A stretch of DNA of 64,000 nucleotides from Marinobacterium sp. LSUCC0821. Its GTDB lineage: Bacteria > Pseudomonadota > Gammaproteobacteria > Pseudomonadales > Balneatricaceae. A program made the translations under genes and the position numbers. Of the stretch, positions 15,865-24,357 are shown piece after piece (positions within the stretch are counted from its first letter, which is position 1; each line of letters opens with the position of its first letter). The stretch spans positions 1,201,501 to 1,265,500 of the forward strand of contig NZ_CP051666.1 in the NCBI RefSeq assembly GCF_012848475.1, read 5' to 3'. A model generated the notes under the pieces. That model worked only from the letters and a program-made list of their open reading frames with translations, ran no database searches and was not told the origin of the DNA.

Positions 15865-17100
15865 TTGGTATCAACTAAAGCGAAACGTAAAGAGCAGATC
15901 TATACCTTTAATTGGACCGGTAAAGACAAGGCCGGCAACCAGAGCAAAGGCAAGGTGGATGCTCGGGACATCTCAAGCGCAAAGGTCATTCTGCGCCAGC
16001 AAGGGATATTGCCCCAGAAGATCAGCAAAGAGAGTACATCGCTATTTTCTGCCAAAACCAAGCCTATAAAAGCTGTAGATATCGCCTTCTTTACACGCCA
16101 GATGGCTACTATGATGCGCTCTGGGGTACCGCTTCTTCAGGGGTTAGATATCGTCGCCCAAGGGAGCGAAAAAGATAAGCTTAAGAAGATGATTTACGAT
16201 ATACGCTCCGAGGTAAACGGCGGTATCGACCTATCTTCAGCGCTAGCCAAATATCCAGAGCACTTTGATGACCTCTATGTTTCATTAGTCGCGGCGGGTG
16301 AGCAGTCTGGTTCTTTGGAGGCTATGTTAGACCGACTCGCAACATACAAAGAGAAGACCGAAGCACTTAAAGCAAAAATTAAGAAAGCGCTCACCTACCC
16401 TACAGCAGTCGTTATCGTTGGCCTACTAGTTACAGCTATTCTTCTGGTGAAAGTCGTACCAGTATTTGAAAATGTCTTTGGTAGCTTTGGCGCAGAGTTA
16501 CCTGCATTTACACTATTTGTCGTCAATCTCTCAGAAATTGCACAAACCTATTGGTTCTATGCTCTAGTGGCGATTATTGGTGGTGGGTTCCTATTTAAAC
16601 GGCAAATGGTGAAGTCACAGAGTTTTAGAGAGTCTGTTGAGCGCATGAGCCTAAAGATCCCAGTGATCGGTGGCATCTTACACAATGCAGCAATCGCCCG
16701 CTTTACCAGGACACTCTCCACCACCTTTGCGGCAGGTGTACCACTGGTCCAGGCCCTTGAGTCCTGTGCCGGAGCATCAGGCAATGTGGTCTATCGCCAA
16801 TCGATTATGCAGATTCGTAATGGTGTATCAGCGGGCCAATCACTTAAGAACGCAATCACCATGACAGGCGTCTATCCGATGATGGTAGTGCAGATGGTAT
16901 CTATAGGTGAAGAAGCTGGCTCACTTGATCAGATGTTGGATAAGGTGGCTGAGTTCTATGAAGCGGCGGTAGATAACGCCGTGGACAATCTATCCAGCCT
17001 CCTAGAGCCCCTTATCATGGTGGTACTGGGAACCTTGGTTGGTGGACTCGTTATTGCGATGTATCTTCCTATCTTCCAACTAGGCAATGTAGTTGGCTAG
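15865..17100 (+). CDS. pilC: Type IV pilus inner-membrane platform protein
   Basis: PilC is the inner-membrane platform on which the PilB and PilT ATPases act. The 411-residue protein has an N-terminal cytoplasmic segment (FNWTGKDKAGNQSKG), two T2SSF domains (about 70-190 and 275-395) and three membrane helices near 172-198, 225-245 and 378-403. The conserved blocks FTRQMATMMRSGVPLLQGL and FTRTLSTTFAAGVPLVQAL show the internal duplication. It starts with TTG, preceded by AAGG at 9 bases. In Pseudomonas and many relatives pilD (prepilin peptidase) follows pilC; here a perfect palindrome and the opposite-strand yacG follow instead, so the peptidase must be encoded elsewhere. Confidence 0.95.
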   Translation: MVSTKAKRKEQIYTFNWTGKDKAGNQSKGKVDARDISSAKVILRQQGILPQKISKESTSLFSAKTKPIKAVDIAFFTRQMATMMRSGVPLLQGLDIVAQGSEKDKLKKMIYDIRSEVNGGIDLSSALAKYPEHFDDLYVSLVAAGEQSGSLEAMLDRLATYKEKTEALKAKIKKALTYPTAVVIVGLLVTAILLVKVVPVFENVFGSFGAELPAFTLFVVNLSEIAQTYWFYALVAIIGGGFLFKRQMVKSQSFRESVERMSLKIPVIGGILHNAAIARFTRTLSTTFAAGVPLVQALESCAGASGNVVYRQSIMQIRNGVSAGQSLKNAITMTGVYPMMVVQMVSIGEEAGSLDQMLDKVAEFYEAAVDNAVDNLSSLLEPLIMVVLGTLVGGLVIAMYLPIFQLGNVVG

Positions 17101-17107
17101 CGGATCC

Positions 17108-17154
17108 GGGGTCAGAGTAGTCTAATACCTTCGGTATTAGACTACTCTGACCCC
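17108..17154. repeat. Perfect palindrome, 22-bp stem and 3-base loop
   Basis: Bases 17108-17129 are the exact reverse complement of 17133-17154, with loop TTC. The ends are GGGGTCAGAGT and ACTCTGACCCC, a motif I know as a widespread REP-like palindrome, and half of it (GGTCTGACCCC) recurs at 12229-12239. It lies 7 bp after pilC and 10 bp before the yacG stop. It could terminate both genes, but no T-tract stands on either side. Confidence 0.85.
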
Positions 17155-17164
17155 ATATATTTAT

Positions 17165-17371
17165 TTAATGCCGAGTCGGCGTATGCTCAAACTCATTAGG
17201 ATCCATGCCTGAACTGTAGTCATCCAGTGTAGGTTCAACAGGCACCTTATACCCTTCAGATGCCCACTCACCGAGATCAATCAGCTTACAGCGTTCAGAA
17301 CAAAATGGACGATAGGGATTATCTGTTGAGTAGGTTACTGACTTTTCACAAGTCGGACAGTTCACTTTCAT
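17165..17371 (-). CDS. yacG: DNA gyrase inhibitor / zinc-finger protein YacG
   Basis: YacG is a small zinc protein that binds GyrB and inhibits gyrase. The sequence has the four zinc-ligand cysteines as CPTC near residue 5 and FCSERCK near residue 25, followed by the conserved [16 protein letters not shown] take the ATG at 17371 (68 residues) as start because the family begins with this segment and AGGA lies 6 bases upstream, inside the end of coaE. It is the last gene of argJ-mutT-coaE-yacG, one base after coaE. zapD, which lies between coaE and yacG in many enteric relatives, is absent. Confidence 0.9.
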   Translation of the reverse strand: MKVNCPTCEKSVTYSTDNPYRPFCSERCKLIDLGEWASEGYKVPVEPTLDDYSSGMDPNEFEHTPTRH

Positions 17372-17372
17372 C

Positions 17373-17978
17373 TTAAATCCTAGTCTGTAATTGTGTGTAT
17401 AGATCACTGATCTTCTGCTGTAGATCCTCTAACGAACCACTGTTTTCAATGACATAATCGGCCTGAGCAAGTCGTGAGCTGCGCTCCATTTGGGCCGCTA
17501 AAATAGCTTCAACCTGTGCCGCACTCACCCCATCTCGGGCAAGCGTACGAGCACGCTGAACTTCCACAGGCACATCGATCACAAGGGTCGAATCGACGTT
17601 TTGGTATTGGCCAGATTCAAAAAGCAGGGGTACCACCAAGATAGCAATCTCATTTGGTGCCTTTTTAGCACGCGCTATGGCTGTCTCTCGGATAGCAGGG
17701 TGAAGTAACGACTCCAACCAGCGTCGCTCTTCTACATCAGCAAATACAAGTTCACGAAGTGCACTTCTATTGAGTGTATGGTCTGAATTGATAACATCTG
17801 GGCCAAAGTGCTTCTCGATTTCATCTAAAGCAGGGGTACCTGGCTCGACGACTTCACGGGAGATCTGATCGGTATCGATTACCGCCGCACCCAAGAGTGC
17901 AAAGGTATCAGCAGCGGCACTTTTTCCACTCGCTATACCGCCAGTTAAACCTAGAATAAACTTAGCCAAGGTTTTCAC
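17373..17978 (-). CDS. coaE: Dephospho-CoA kinase
   Basis: CoaE phosphorylates the 3'-OH of dephospho-CoA ribose in the last step of CoA synthesis. The P-loop [10 protein letters not shown] is at about 11-20, the DTD substrate motif ([14 protein letters not shown]) near 36, and the lid and C-terminal helix follow ([16 protein letters not shown]). The length of 201 residues is normal. Its start overlaps the end of mutT by 17 bases, which indicates translational coupling. Confidence 0.95.
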   Translation of the reverse strand: MKTLAKFILGLTGGIASGKSAAADTFALLGAAVIDTDQISREVVEPGTPALDEIEKHFGPDVINSDHTLNRSALRELVFADVEERRWLESLLHPAIRETAIARAKKAPNEIAILVVPLLFESGQYQNVDSTLVIDVPVEVQRARTLARDGVSAAQVEAILAAQMERSSRLAQADYVIENSGSLEDLQQKISDLYTQLQTRI

Positions 17979-18369
17979 CTATGTAGTTTTTGAAGGCCTC
18001 AATAATTGGCAAATTTGCGGCAGGAAAGGTGTATGAGTCGATATCGGAGTGCACAATCCAACGTACCTCTTGACCCTCTCTACCCTCGGCTTTGCCACTA
18101 AATTCCGTGACTACCCAAACATCTAATACAACCGATTTATCTAAGTAATCGTGACTCACTTTAATCAGAGGTTTTGCCGCTAGAGTTTTAATACCAAGCT
18201 CTTCGAAAAGTTCTCTATCGAGCGCAGTAAGAATCTCTTCACCAGCTTCCACTTTGCCACCAGGAAACTCCCACAATCCGCCCTGATGTTTATCATCTGG
18301 ACGCTTAGCGATGAGGAGTTCACCTTTGGAATTTAAAATAGCAGCAGCGGTAACGAGAACTTGTTTCAA
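17962..18369 (-). CDS. mutT: 8-oxo-dGTP diphosphatase (Nudix)
   Basis: MutT hydrolyses oxidised guanine nucleotides and so prevents A:T to C:G mutations. The full Nudix box GX5EX7REUXEEXGU is present at residues 38-60 (GKVEAG..E..RELFEELGI). The N-terminus VAAAILNSKGELLIAKRPDDKHQGGLW fits single-domain MutT of 135 residues; the Pseudomonas-type fusion with a thiamine phosphate synthase-like domain is not present. It follows argJ by 25 bases and overlaps coaE. Confidence 0.93.
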   Translation of the reverse strand: MKQVLVTAAAILNSKGELLIAKRPDDKHQGGLWEFPGGKVEAGEEILTALDRELFEELGIKTLAAKPLIKVSHDYLDKSVVLDVWVVTEFSGKAEGREGQEVRWIVHSDIDSYTFPAANLPIIEAFKNYIGENLG

Positions 18370-18394
18370 ACCCTAGCCTTGAATTAGATGGCGA

Positions 18395-19609
18395 TTAAGA
18401 GCGGTAATCGGCGTTTATAGCGACATACTCTTTAGAGAGGTCTGTCGTCCATACCGTTTCAGAGACTGCACCACGATTCAGCACAACATGAATGAGGATA
18501 TCCTCCTTATTCATCACAGCCTGCCCCTGCTCTTCAGTGTAGCTCTTAGCACGACCACCGTTCTCGACTATACATGTCTGATCTAAGTAGATTTTGAGTG
18601 CATTAAGATCAAGATTTTCGACCCCAGCACGGCCAACACAAGCAAGAATACGACCCCAGTTAGGGTCACTCGCAAAGAGTGCCGTTTTAACGAGCGGTGA
18701 ATGTGCGATGGTGTAAGCAACATCCAGCGCTTCTTGCTGAGATGCAGCGCTGTCGACACGGATTTCGACAAACTTAGTCGCACCCTCACCATCACGGACA
18801 ATCAGTTGAGCAAGCTGCAACATGATGCGATTTAGAGCAGCCTCAAACGCAACTGCTGCCTCTGATCCTTCAAGGATATCCACACCTGATGCTCCGGTTG
18901 CAACAAGTGTACAGCTATCATTGGTTGAAGTATCACCATCAACAGTAATACGGTTGAATGATTTTTCAGTCACCTCTGACATCCACTTCTGAAGAAGCGG
19001 CTGCGCAACTTTGGCATCTGTAGCAACATAACCCAACATAGTCGCCATGTTAGGTTTGATCATACCTGCACCTTTAGAGATACCGGTAATTGTGATGGTT
19101 TTACCGTCGATCTCAAGCTGCTCACAAGCCGCCTTAGCACGTGTATCAGTCGTCATGATGCCCCAGGCAGCGTCCATCCAGCTATCTTCTTTAAGGTCAG
19201 CTAGGGCGGCGTCAAGTGCACCAACAATCTTAGCCACCGGAAGTGGTTCTCCAATTACGCCGGTAGAGTAGGGCATTATCTGTTCTGCACTCACACCTGC
19301 GCGCTTTGCAAGCTCTTGCGTAGTTTCGATAGCATCAGCCATCCCCTGCTCACCAGTACCTGCATTGGCATTACCGGTATTGGTCAAAAGGTAACGGACG
19401 CCTCCTTTAGCCATATTCGCTTTAGCCAAATGGACAGGCGCTGCGCAGAACTGGTTCTTGGTGAATACACCCGCAACAGATGCCCCTTCAGGAATCTCCA
19501 TAACAACAATATCACGACGCCCAGGACGCTTAATGCCCGCACTAGCGATACCAATTTTAAAACCAGCAACAGGATGAAGAGTAGGCAGAGTATCTGGACC
19601 GACAGCCAT
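18395..19609 (-). CDS. argJ: Bifunctional ornithine acetyltransferase / N-acetylglutamate synthase
   Basis: ArgJ transfers the acetyl group from N-acetylornithine to glutamate and, in the bifunctional type, also from acetyl-CoA. It is made as one chain and cuts itself before the catalytic threonine; the motif KPNMATMLGYV places that residue at T190. The GVFTKNQFCAAPV and TNTGNANAGTG blocks are intact; total 404 residues. ATG at 19609 is preceded by AAGGA at 8 bases. It is the first gene of argJ-mutT-coaE-yacG. Upstream lies repeat C, so the promoter must sit between about 19610 and 19745. Confidence 0.95.
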   Translation of the reverse strand: MAVGPDTLPTLHPVAGFKIGIASAGIKRPGRRDIVVMEIPEGASVAGVFTKNQFCAAPVHLAKANMAKGGVRYLLTNTGNANAGTGEQGMADAIETTQELAKRAGVSAEQIMPYSTGVIGEPLPVAKIVGALDAALADLKEDSWMDAAWGIMTTDTRAKAACEQLEIDGKTITITGISKGAGMIKPNMATMLGYVATDAKVAQPLLQKWMSEVTEKSFNRITVDGDTSTNDSCTLVATGASGVDILEGSEAAVAFEAALNRIMLQLAQLIVRDGEGATKFVEIRVDSAASQQEALDVAYTIAHSPLVKTALFASDPNWGRILACVGRAGVENLDLNALKIYLDQTCIVENGGRAKSYTEEQGQAVMNKEDILIHVVLNRGAVSETVWTTDLSKEYVAINADYRS

Positions 19610-19801
19610 GGGAGAATCCTTAAAGATATGAAGTAATCTCGATATTTTAAGGGGTTTATGATGTTTTTCACAGAGCTATATCAGTCTAGATTTTGCGTTA
19701 ATCTACGAATGCTTTTAGATGCGGAATTCTGATGAATTTTAAAAAGCGAATACCCAGCTAAAAGCTGGCAATTGGTACTTTTTGGTCAGCAAAAAGTACC
19801 C

Positions 19802-19852
19802 TCACCGAAAATTGCGTCCTGCATTTTCGGTATACCAACCATCCATGGTTAT
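19802..19852 (-). mobile_element. Mini double-hairpin insertion (51 bp), left part of repeat C
   Basis: The inverted version of the 12816 element: ACCGAAAA/TTTTCGGT enclosing the GC-rich loop, then AACCAT-CC-ATGGTT. Repeat B has at the same place an uninterrupted sequence, AAAAAGTACCC directly followed by AAAAACTGACC, so B gives the empty site. No longer target duplication is visible. Confidence 0.75.
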
Positions 19853-20073
19853 AAAAACTGACCACGCTCCTTCGGCCTGCTGCACACTGTGCTCTCTCTC
19901 AGTCGGACGTGGACATCTGGCGCGTAATTCGAAATCGACACTCGTAACGATATATCAACAGAGTGCCTATATCCCCCTTCGGATGAGAGTGAGCACGGAG
20001 TGGTTTTCCGGTTTAAAGTTAATTTCAGCGCTGACAGGACGTCAGCGATGAACAGCGGAGACAGGATGTCGAC

Positions 20074-20122
20074 TTAATGCCATGGATGGCATGTATTCCG
20101 TTAATGCAGGAGCAATTAACGG
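20074..20122 (+). mobile_element. Mini double-hairpin insertion (49 bp), right arm of repeat C
   Basis: Identical in design and place to the element at 12687-12735 in repeat B (TGCCAT/ATGGCA, CCGTTAA/TTAACGG). Repeat A lacks it. Confidence 0.7.
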
Positions 20123-20210
20123 TCTGTGAAGTATGGAATTGGCTTCAGGAAAAGCGCTTCGCGCGCAACGTGCCGAAGGCCGAAGGCCGAAGTAGCGGGG
20201 GTGCCACGCT

Positions 20211-20262
20211 GATGGCCATGGATGGCCGGAATACCGAAAATGCAGGACGCATTTTTCGGTGA
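20211..20262 (+). mobile_element. Mini double-hairpin insertion, near right end of repeat C
   Basis: A third stem version: GGCCAT-GG-ATGGCC, then ACCGAAAA and TTTTCGGT around TGC-AGGAC-GCA. It stands between GTGCC and GGTTACTTTT; in repeat A five to six bases stand there instead. Exact borders are uncertain by a few bases. Confidence 0.65.
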
Positions 20263-20348
20263 GGTTACTTTTCGGGCAAGCGAAAAGTGACAATGTCCCG
20301 CTTTAGCGGGATATTCGCTCTAAAGCTCTAAAGCAATTATAAAAAGAG

Positions 20349-20380
20349 ACAAAAAAGGCCGCAAAAATGCAGCCCTTTAG
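20349..20380 (-). terminator. Probable terminator of secA
   Basis: On the minus strand AAAGGGCTGC pairs with GCGGCCTTT (one bulge, one G:T) around ATTTTT, followed by a run of T. It lies about 15 bases after the secA stop. Confidence 0.7.
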
Positions 20381-20394
20381 ATCGTGTCAAAAAC

Positions 20395-23139
20395 TTAACT
20401 TAGCTTCCCGTGACACGCTTTATACTTCTTACCTGAACCACAAGGACAAGGTTCGTTACGGCCTACTTTGTCGCCTTCACGAACGAAGGTCGCTGGCTGC
20501 TCTTCACCTTCAAGGCCTGAAGCATCCGACTCACCGCCCATTCCAGAGGCATCATCGTGTTTGAAGTCCATCGTCTGACTCGCAGCTGCTTGCTGGCGTT
20601 GACGCTCCATCTCTTCAACCTCTTCTGGCGAACGAACTTTAACGTGACTGATAATACGTACAACGTCGGTTTTGATGCTCTCAAGAAGATTCTGGAAGAG
20701 TTCAAACGATTCACGCTTGTACTCCTGTTTCGGGTTCTTCTGTGCGTAGCCACGTAGGTGAATACCACGACGAAGTAGATCCATTGTCTGTAGGTGCTCT
20801 TTCCAAAGCGAGTCTAGGACTTGAAGCATCACCTGCTTCTCGAATAGACGGAAAGATTCAGTGCCGACCATCGCCTCTTTCTCACGATAGAGGGCAACGA
20901 TGTTCTCAAGAATTCGCTCACGAAGAGTCTCTTCGTATAGGCTCTGATCATCATCTAGCCACTTCTGAATCGGCATCTCAATCGCAAATTCACCCTGGAT
21001 AGCCTCTTCAAGACCTGCAATATCCCACTGCTCGATCAGCGACTGTGGAGGGATGAAGGTACTGATGATGTTATCAACCACTTCAGCTCGAATTGCGTCA
21101 ATCGTCTCTGATACATCATCAGAGGACATCAGTTCATTACGCTGATCATAGATCACGGTACGTTGATCGTTTGCGACATCATCGTACTCAAGGAGCTGTT
21201 TACGGATATCAAAGTTACGACCTTCAACCTTACGCTGCGCTTTCTCAATAGCGTTACTTACCATCTTATGCTCGATCGCTTCACCCTTCTCCATACCAAG
21301 CGCTTTCATCATGTTGCGAACACGATCCGACGCGAAGATACGCATAAGGTCATCTTCAAGCGATAGGAAAAAACGTGATGAACCTGGGTCACCCTGACGA
21401 CCTGAACGACCACGAAGCTGGTTATCAATACGACGTGATTCATGACGCTCTGTACCGATAATGTGAAGACCACCCGCTTCGAGTACCGCTTCATGGCGCT
21501 GCTGCCAATCAGCTTTAGCTTCCGCAATCTGCGCTTCAGTTGCATCAGCGCCTAGAGCTTCAAGTTCAACCTCTAGTTTGCCGCCCAACATAATATCGGT
21601 ACCACGACCTGCCATGTTGGTAGCAATAGTTACAGCACCTGGACGACCCGCTTCTGCGATAACACCCGCTTCGCGCTCATGCTGTTTAGCGTTCAATACG
21701 TTGTGCTTGATACCTGACTTCTCAAGCATCTGAGAGAGCATTTCAGAAGAGTTAACAGAGGCGGTACCCACAAGAATTGGGCGACCTGTCTCTTGGCAAT
21801 GTTTCACCTCTTTCACAATCGCTTCGAACTTATCTTCGATTGAAAGGTATACAAGATCGTTGTAATCAATACGCTGAATTGGACGGTTAGTTGGAATAAC
21901 CACAACATCTAGACCATAGATCTGACGAAGCTCGAACGCTTCAGTGTCAGCCGTACCGGTCATACCCGAAAGTTTATTATAGAGACGGAAGTAGTTCTGG
22001 AAGGTTGTAGATGCGAGCGTCTGGCTCTCCATCTGAATCTGAACGCCCTCTTTAGCCTCAACCGCTTGGTGAAGACCTTCTGACCAACGACGGCCAGGCA
22101 TGATACGACCTGTGTGCTCATCGACAATTACGATTTGACCACCCTGAACGATATAATCGCGGTCACGAACAAATAGGTTGTGGGCACGCAGTGCAGCTAG
22201 GACATGATGCAGTAGTGTTAGGTTTGCTGCAGAGTAGAGGCTATCACCCTCAGTCAGAAGACCCGCTTCGATAAGCATCTCCTCTACTTTTTCGTGACCA
22301 GCTTCAGTCAATTCAACAGTACGGTTCTTCTCATCGACATGGAAGTGCTCTTCAATAACCTGTGACTCATCTTTGACATCAATCTCACCTTCAAACTGAG
22401 TCAGGTGTGGAATCAATGTATTGATAGCGAGATAGGTTTCAGAGCTGTCTTCAGCTGGACCTGAAATAATTAGCGGGGTACGTGCTTCATCGATAAGGAT
22501 TGAGTCAACCTCATCGACTACAGCGAAGTTAAATTCACGCTGTACTTTGTCAGCCAAACTAAAGGCCATGTTGTCACGTAGATAGTCAAAGCCAAACTCG
22601 TTGTTAGTACCGTAGGTGATGTCACAGGCATAGGCTGCACGTTTCTCTTCACCGTTTTGGTTTGATACCACCACACCTACTGAAAGACCTAGTGCTTCAT
22701 AGAGGGGACGCATCCACTCGGCGTCACGACTTGCCAGGTAATCGTTGACGGTAACGACGTGAACACCCTCACCCGGGATTGCATTGAGGTATACCGCAAG
22801 AGTTGCTACCAGTGTTTTACCCTCACCGGTGCGCATCTCGGCTACCTTGCCGTCATGCAGCGTCATACCACCGATCATCTGCACATCGAAGTGGCGCATT
22901 CCCATGACACGTTTAGATGCTTCACGACAGGTTGCAAAGGCTTCAGGAAGAAGCTGCTCCAACGACTCACCATTCTCATGGCGCTCACGGTACTCAAGCG
23001 TCTTTGCTTTGAGTTCGTCATCACTTAAAGCTTCTAACTGAGCTTCAAGTTCATTGATCTGTTTAACGACCCGCCCCATGCGTTTCAGTTCACGATCGTT
23101 TTTGCTTCCGAAGAGTTTTTTAAATATTGAGGTCAGCAT
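20395..23139 (-). CDS. secA: Preprotein translocase ATPase SecA
   Basis: SecA drives export of unfolded preproteins through SecYEG. The 914-residue chain has Walker A MRTGEGKT near 102-109, the [15 protein letters not shown] helicase motif near 210, the preprotein cross-linking domain, the second nucleotide fold ([23 protein letters not shown]), the helical scaffold, and the C-terminal zinc motif [14 protein letters not shown] that binds SecB. A zinc tail implies SecB in this organism. ATG at 23139. No secM-like frame lies in the 204 bp between lpxC and secA, so SecM-type control is not supported here. Confidence 0.97.
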   Translation of the reverse strand: MLTSIFKKLFGSKNDRELKRMGRVVKQINELEAQLEALSDDELKAKTLEYRERHENGESLEQLLPEAFATCREASKRVMGMRHFDVQMIGGMTLHDGKVAEMRTGEGKTLVATLAVYLNAIPGEGVHVVTVNDYLASRDAEWMRPLYEALGLSVGVVVSNQNGEEKRAAYACDITYGTNNEFGFDYLRDNMAFSLADKVQREFNFAVVDEVDSILIDEARTPLIISGPAEDSSETYLAINTLIPHLTQFEGEIDVKDESQVIEEHFHVDEKNRTVELTEAGHEKVEEMLIEAGLLTEGDSLYSAANLTLLHHVLAALRAHNLFVRDRDYIVQGGQIVIVDEHTGRIMPGRRWSEGLHQAVEAKEGVQIQMESQTLASTTFQNYFRLYNKLSGMTGTADTEAFELRQIYGLDVVVIPTNRPIQRIDYNDLVYLSIEDKFEAIVKEVKHCQETGRPILVGTASVNSSEMLSQMLEKSGIKHNVLNAKQHEREAGVIAEAGRPGAVTIATNMAGRGTDIMLGGKLEVELEALGADATEAQIAEAKADWQQRHEAVLEAGGLHIIGTERHESRRIDNQLRGRSGRQGDPGSSRFFLSLEDDLMRIFASDRVRNMMKALGMEKGEAIEHKMVSNAIEKAQRKVEGRNFDIRKQLLEYDDVANDQRTVIYDQRNELMSSDDVSETIDAIRAEVVDNIISTFIPPQSLIEQWDIAGLEEAIQGEFAIEMPIQKWLDDDQSLYEETLRERILENIVALYREKEAMVGTESFRLFEKQVMLQVLDSLWKEHLQTMDLLRRGIHLRGYAQKNPKQEYKRESFELFQNLLESIKTDVVRIISHVKVRSPEEVEEMERQRQQAAASQTMDFKHDDASGMGGESDASGLEGEEQPATFVREGDKVGRNEPCPCGSGKKYKACHGKLS

Positions 23140-23290
23140 GGTTTGGTCATCTACAGTAAAACGGTTCTATTCTTTATGGGGACGTTGAGGCATAAATCAA
23201 CGGACAGCGTCCACTTTTTGTTTTTAAATTGATTGCCATTTTGTCGGTACATTCTAAATACAAACAGGTATAGCAGATCTAAATTCACAC

Positions 23291-23321
23291 TAAAAAAAAG
23301 GGCCGATTCAAATCGGCCCTA
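23291..23321 (-). terminator. Rho-independent terminator of the dcw cluster after lpxC
   Basis: AGGGCCGATT (23299-23308) pairs perfectly with AATCGGCCCT (23311-23320), followed on the minus strand by eight T. It closes the mraZ-to-lpxC cluster 23 bases after the lpxC stop. Confidence 0.93.
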
Positions 23322-23343
23322 TCTTATACCACAGATCTTAAGA

Positions 23344-24258
23344 TCAAACAGCCGCTGCAGGGCGTTGGTATGAAATTGGTGCTTTGTGCTCGTCAGTTTC
23401 AAAGGTCACGATCTCCCATGCGCTTTGATCTTCAAGCAGCGTACGTAGCAGGCGATTGTTCAGGAAGTGGCCTGATTTATCACCATAAAATTCACCGATG
23501 AGGCTTTTACCTAACAGATAAAGATCGCCAACAGCATCTAGAATCTTGTGTTTAACAAACTCATCTTCGTAGCGAAGACCATCTTCGTTAAGAATACGGT
23601 AGTCATCCACGACAATGGCGTTATCAAAGCTGCCACCTAGAGCCAGGTTTTGAGAGCGAAGGTATTCGATATCACGCATGAAGCCGAAAGTACGGGCACG
23701 CGCCACCTCTTTAACAAAAGAGGTACTAGAGAAATCAAGTGCTGCGTGCTGATTACGATCTTCAAATACTGGGTGGTTGAACTCGATCTGAAAGCCAACT
23801 TTAAAGCCATCAAAAGGTAAGAATTTTGCAGTTTTACCGTCGTGCTCAACCATCACCTCTTTAAGAATACGGATGAACTGTTTAGGCGCATCCTGTTCTT
23901 CAATACCTGCAGACTGCACGAGGAAGACAAAAGGAGCAGCACTACCATCCATGATAGGCACCTCTTCTGCGCTAAGCTCTACGTATGCATTATCGATACC
24001 TAAACCTGCAAGTGCAGATAGAAGGTGTTCTACGGTTGCAACACGAGCACCATCTTTAGAGATATTGGTAGAAAGAGTGGTATCCGAAACGTTATGCGCT
24101 AGAGCTTGGATCTCAACCACAGGATCTAAATCTACTCGGCGAAAAACAACACCCGTATTGATCGGGGCAGGACGCAAGGTTAGATATACCTTTTGACCTG
24201 AGTGAAGACCAATACCTGTAGCTTTAATACTGTTTTTGAGAGTGCGCTGCTTAATCAT
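23344..24258 (-). CDS. lpxC: UDP-3-O-acyl-N-acetylglucosamine deacetylase
   Basis: LpxC performs the committed step of lipid A synthesis, with a zinc ion held by H78 (VEHLLSAL), H237 and D241 (HKILDAVGD). The 304-residue length from the ATG at 24258 is the family standard; the 17 extra codons upstream do not resemble LpxC. It follows ftsZ, the usual end of the dcw cluster, after a 99-bp spacer that may hold its own promoter. In relatives its level is set by proteolysis through the C-terminal tail, which here ends in hydrophobic residues (RPAAAV). Confidence 0.95.
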   Translation of the reverse strand: MIKQRTLKNSIKATGIGLHSGQKVYLTLRPAPINTGVVFRRVDLDPVVEIQALAHNVSDTTLSTNISKDGARVATVEHLLSALAGLGIDNAYVELSAEEVPIMDGSAAPFVFLVQSAGIEEQDAPKQFIRILKEVMVEHDGKTAKFLPFDGFKVGFQIEFNHPVFEDRNQHAALDFSSTSFVKEVARARTFGFMRDIEYLRSQNLALGGSFDNAIVVDDYRILNEDGLRYEDEFVKHKILDAVGDLYLLGKSLIGEFYGDKSGHFLNNRLLRTLLEDQSAWEIVTFETDEHKAPISYQRPAAAV

Positions 24259-24357
24259 CCGCTGTGGTATTCCACTTATCATGGTTATTAACAGCACACT
24301 ATAAAGCAAAAGCTAGGTTGTTCCTAGCTAATGCCTGAAAAAATATTCAGCTAGCGT

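Larger units (their letters stand above)
19745..20321. repeat. Composite structured repeat C (about 0.58 kb, non-coding)
   Basis: Same orientation as repeat B, with AGCGAATA at the left end and TATTCGCT at the right end. The terminal hairpin GGTACTTTTT/AAAAAGTACC is present at 19774-19800. Compared with B, the main folded domain of the left arm is gone: B bases 12381-12501 are missing, and the join lies in GTGCTC at 19889-19894. The right arm is complete (CGCTGAC/GTCAGCG near 20030-20048). Three mini-elements are inserted (19802-19852 inverted, 20074-20122, about 20211-20262). A short triplication of GGCCGAA lies at 20174-20191. Variable end hairpins are CCAGCT/AGCTGG on the left and CCCGCT/AGCGGG on the right. 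Confidence 0.85.

Noticed and set aside
20042-20293. Open frames inside repeats A, B and C (for example 6641-7039, 7344-7544, 12409-12609, 12746-13036, 20042-20293, 20077-20262) with peptides like FACPKSN or VSKKYPKTD
   Set aside because: They occur in different copies, cross hairpin arms and mini-insertions, have no ribosome sites and no protein-like conservation; they are by-products of the repeat.
23140-23343. A secM-like arrest peptide gene upstream of secA
   Set aside because: The gap is only 204 bp, contains the lpxC terminator and has no frame with a signal sequence or arrest motif.
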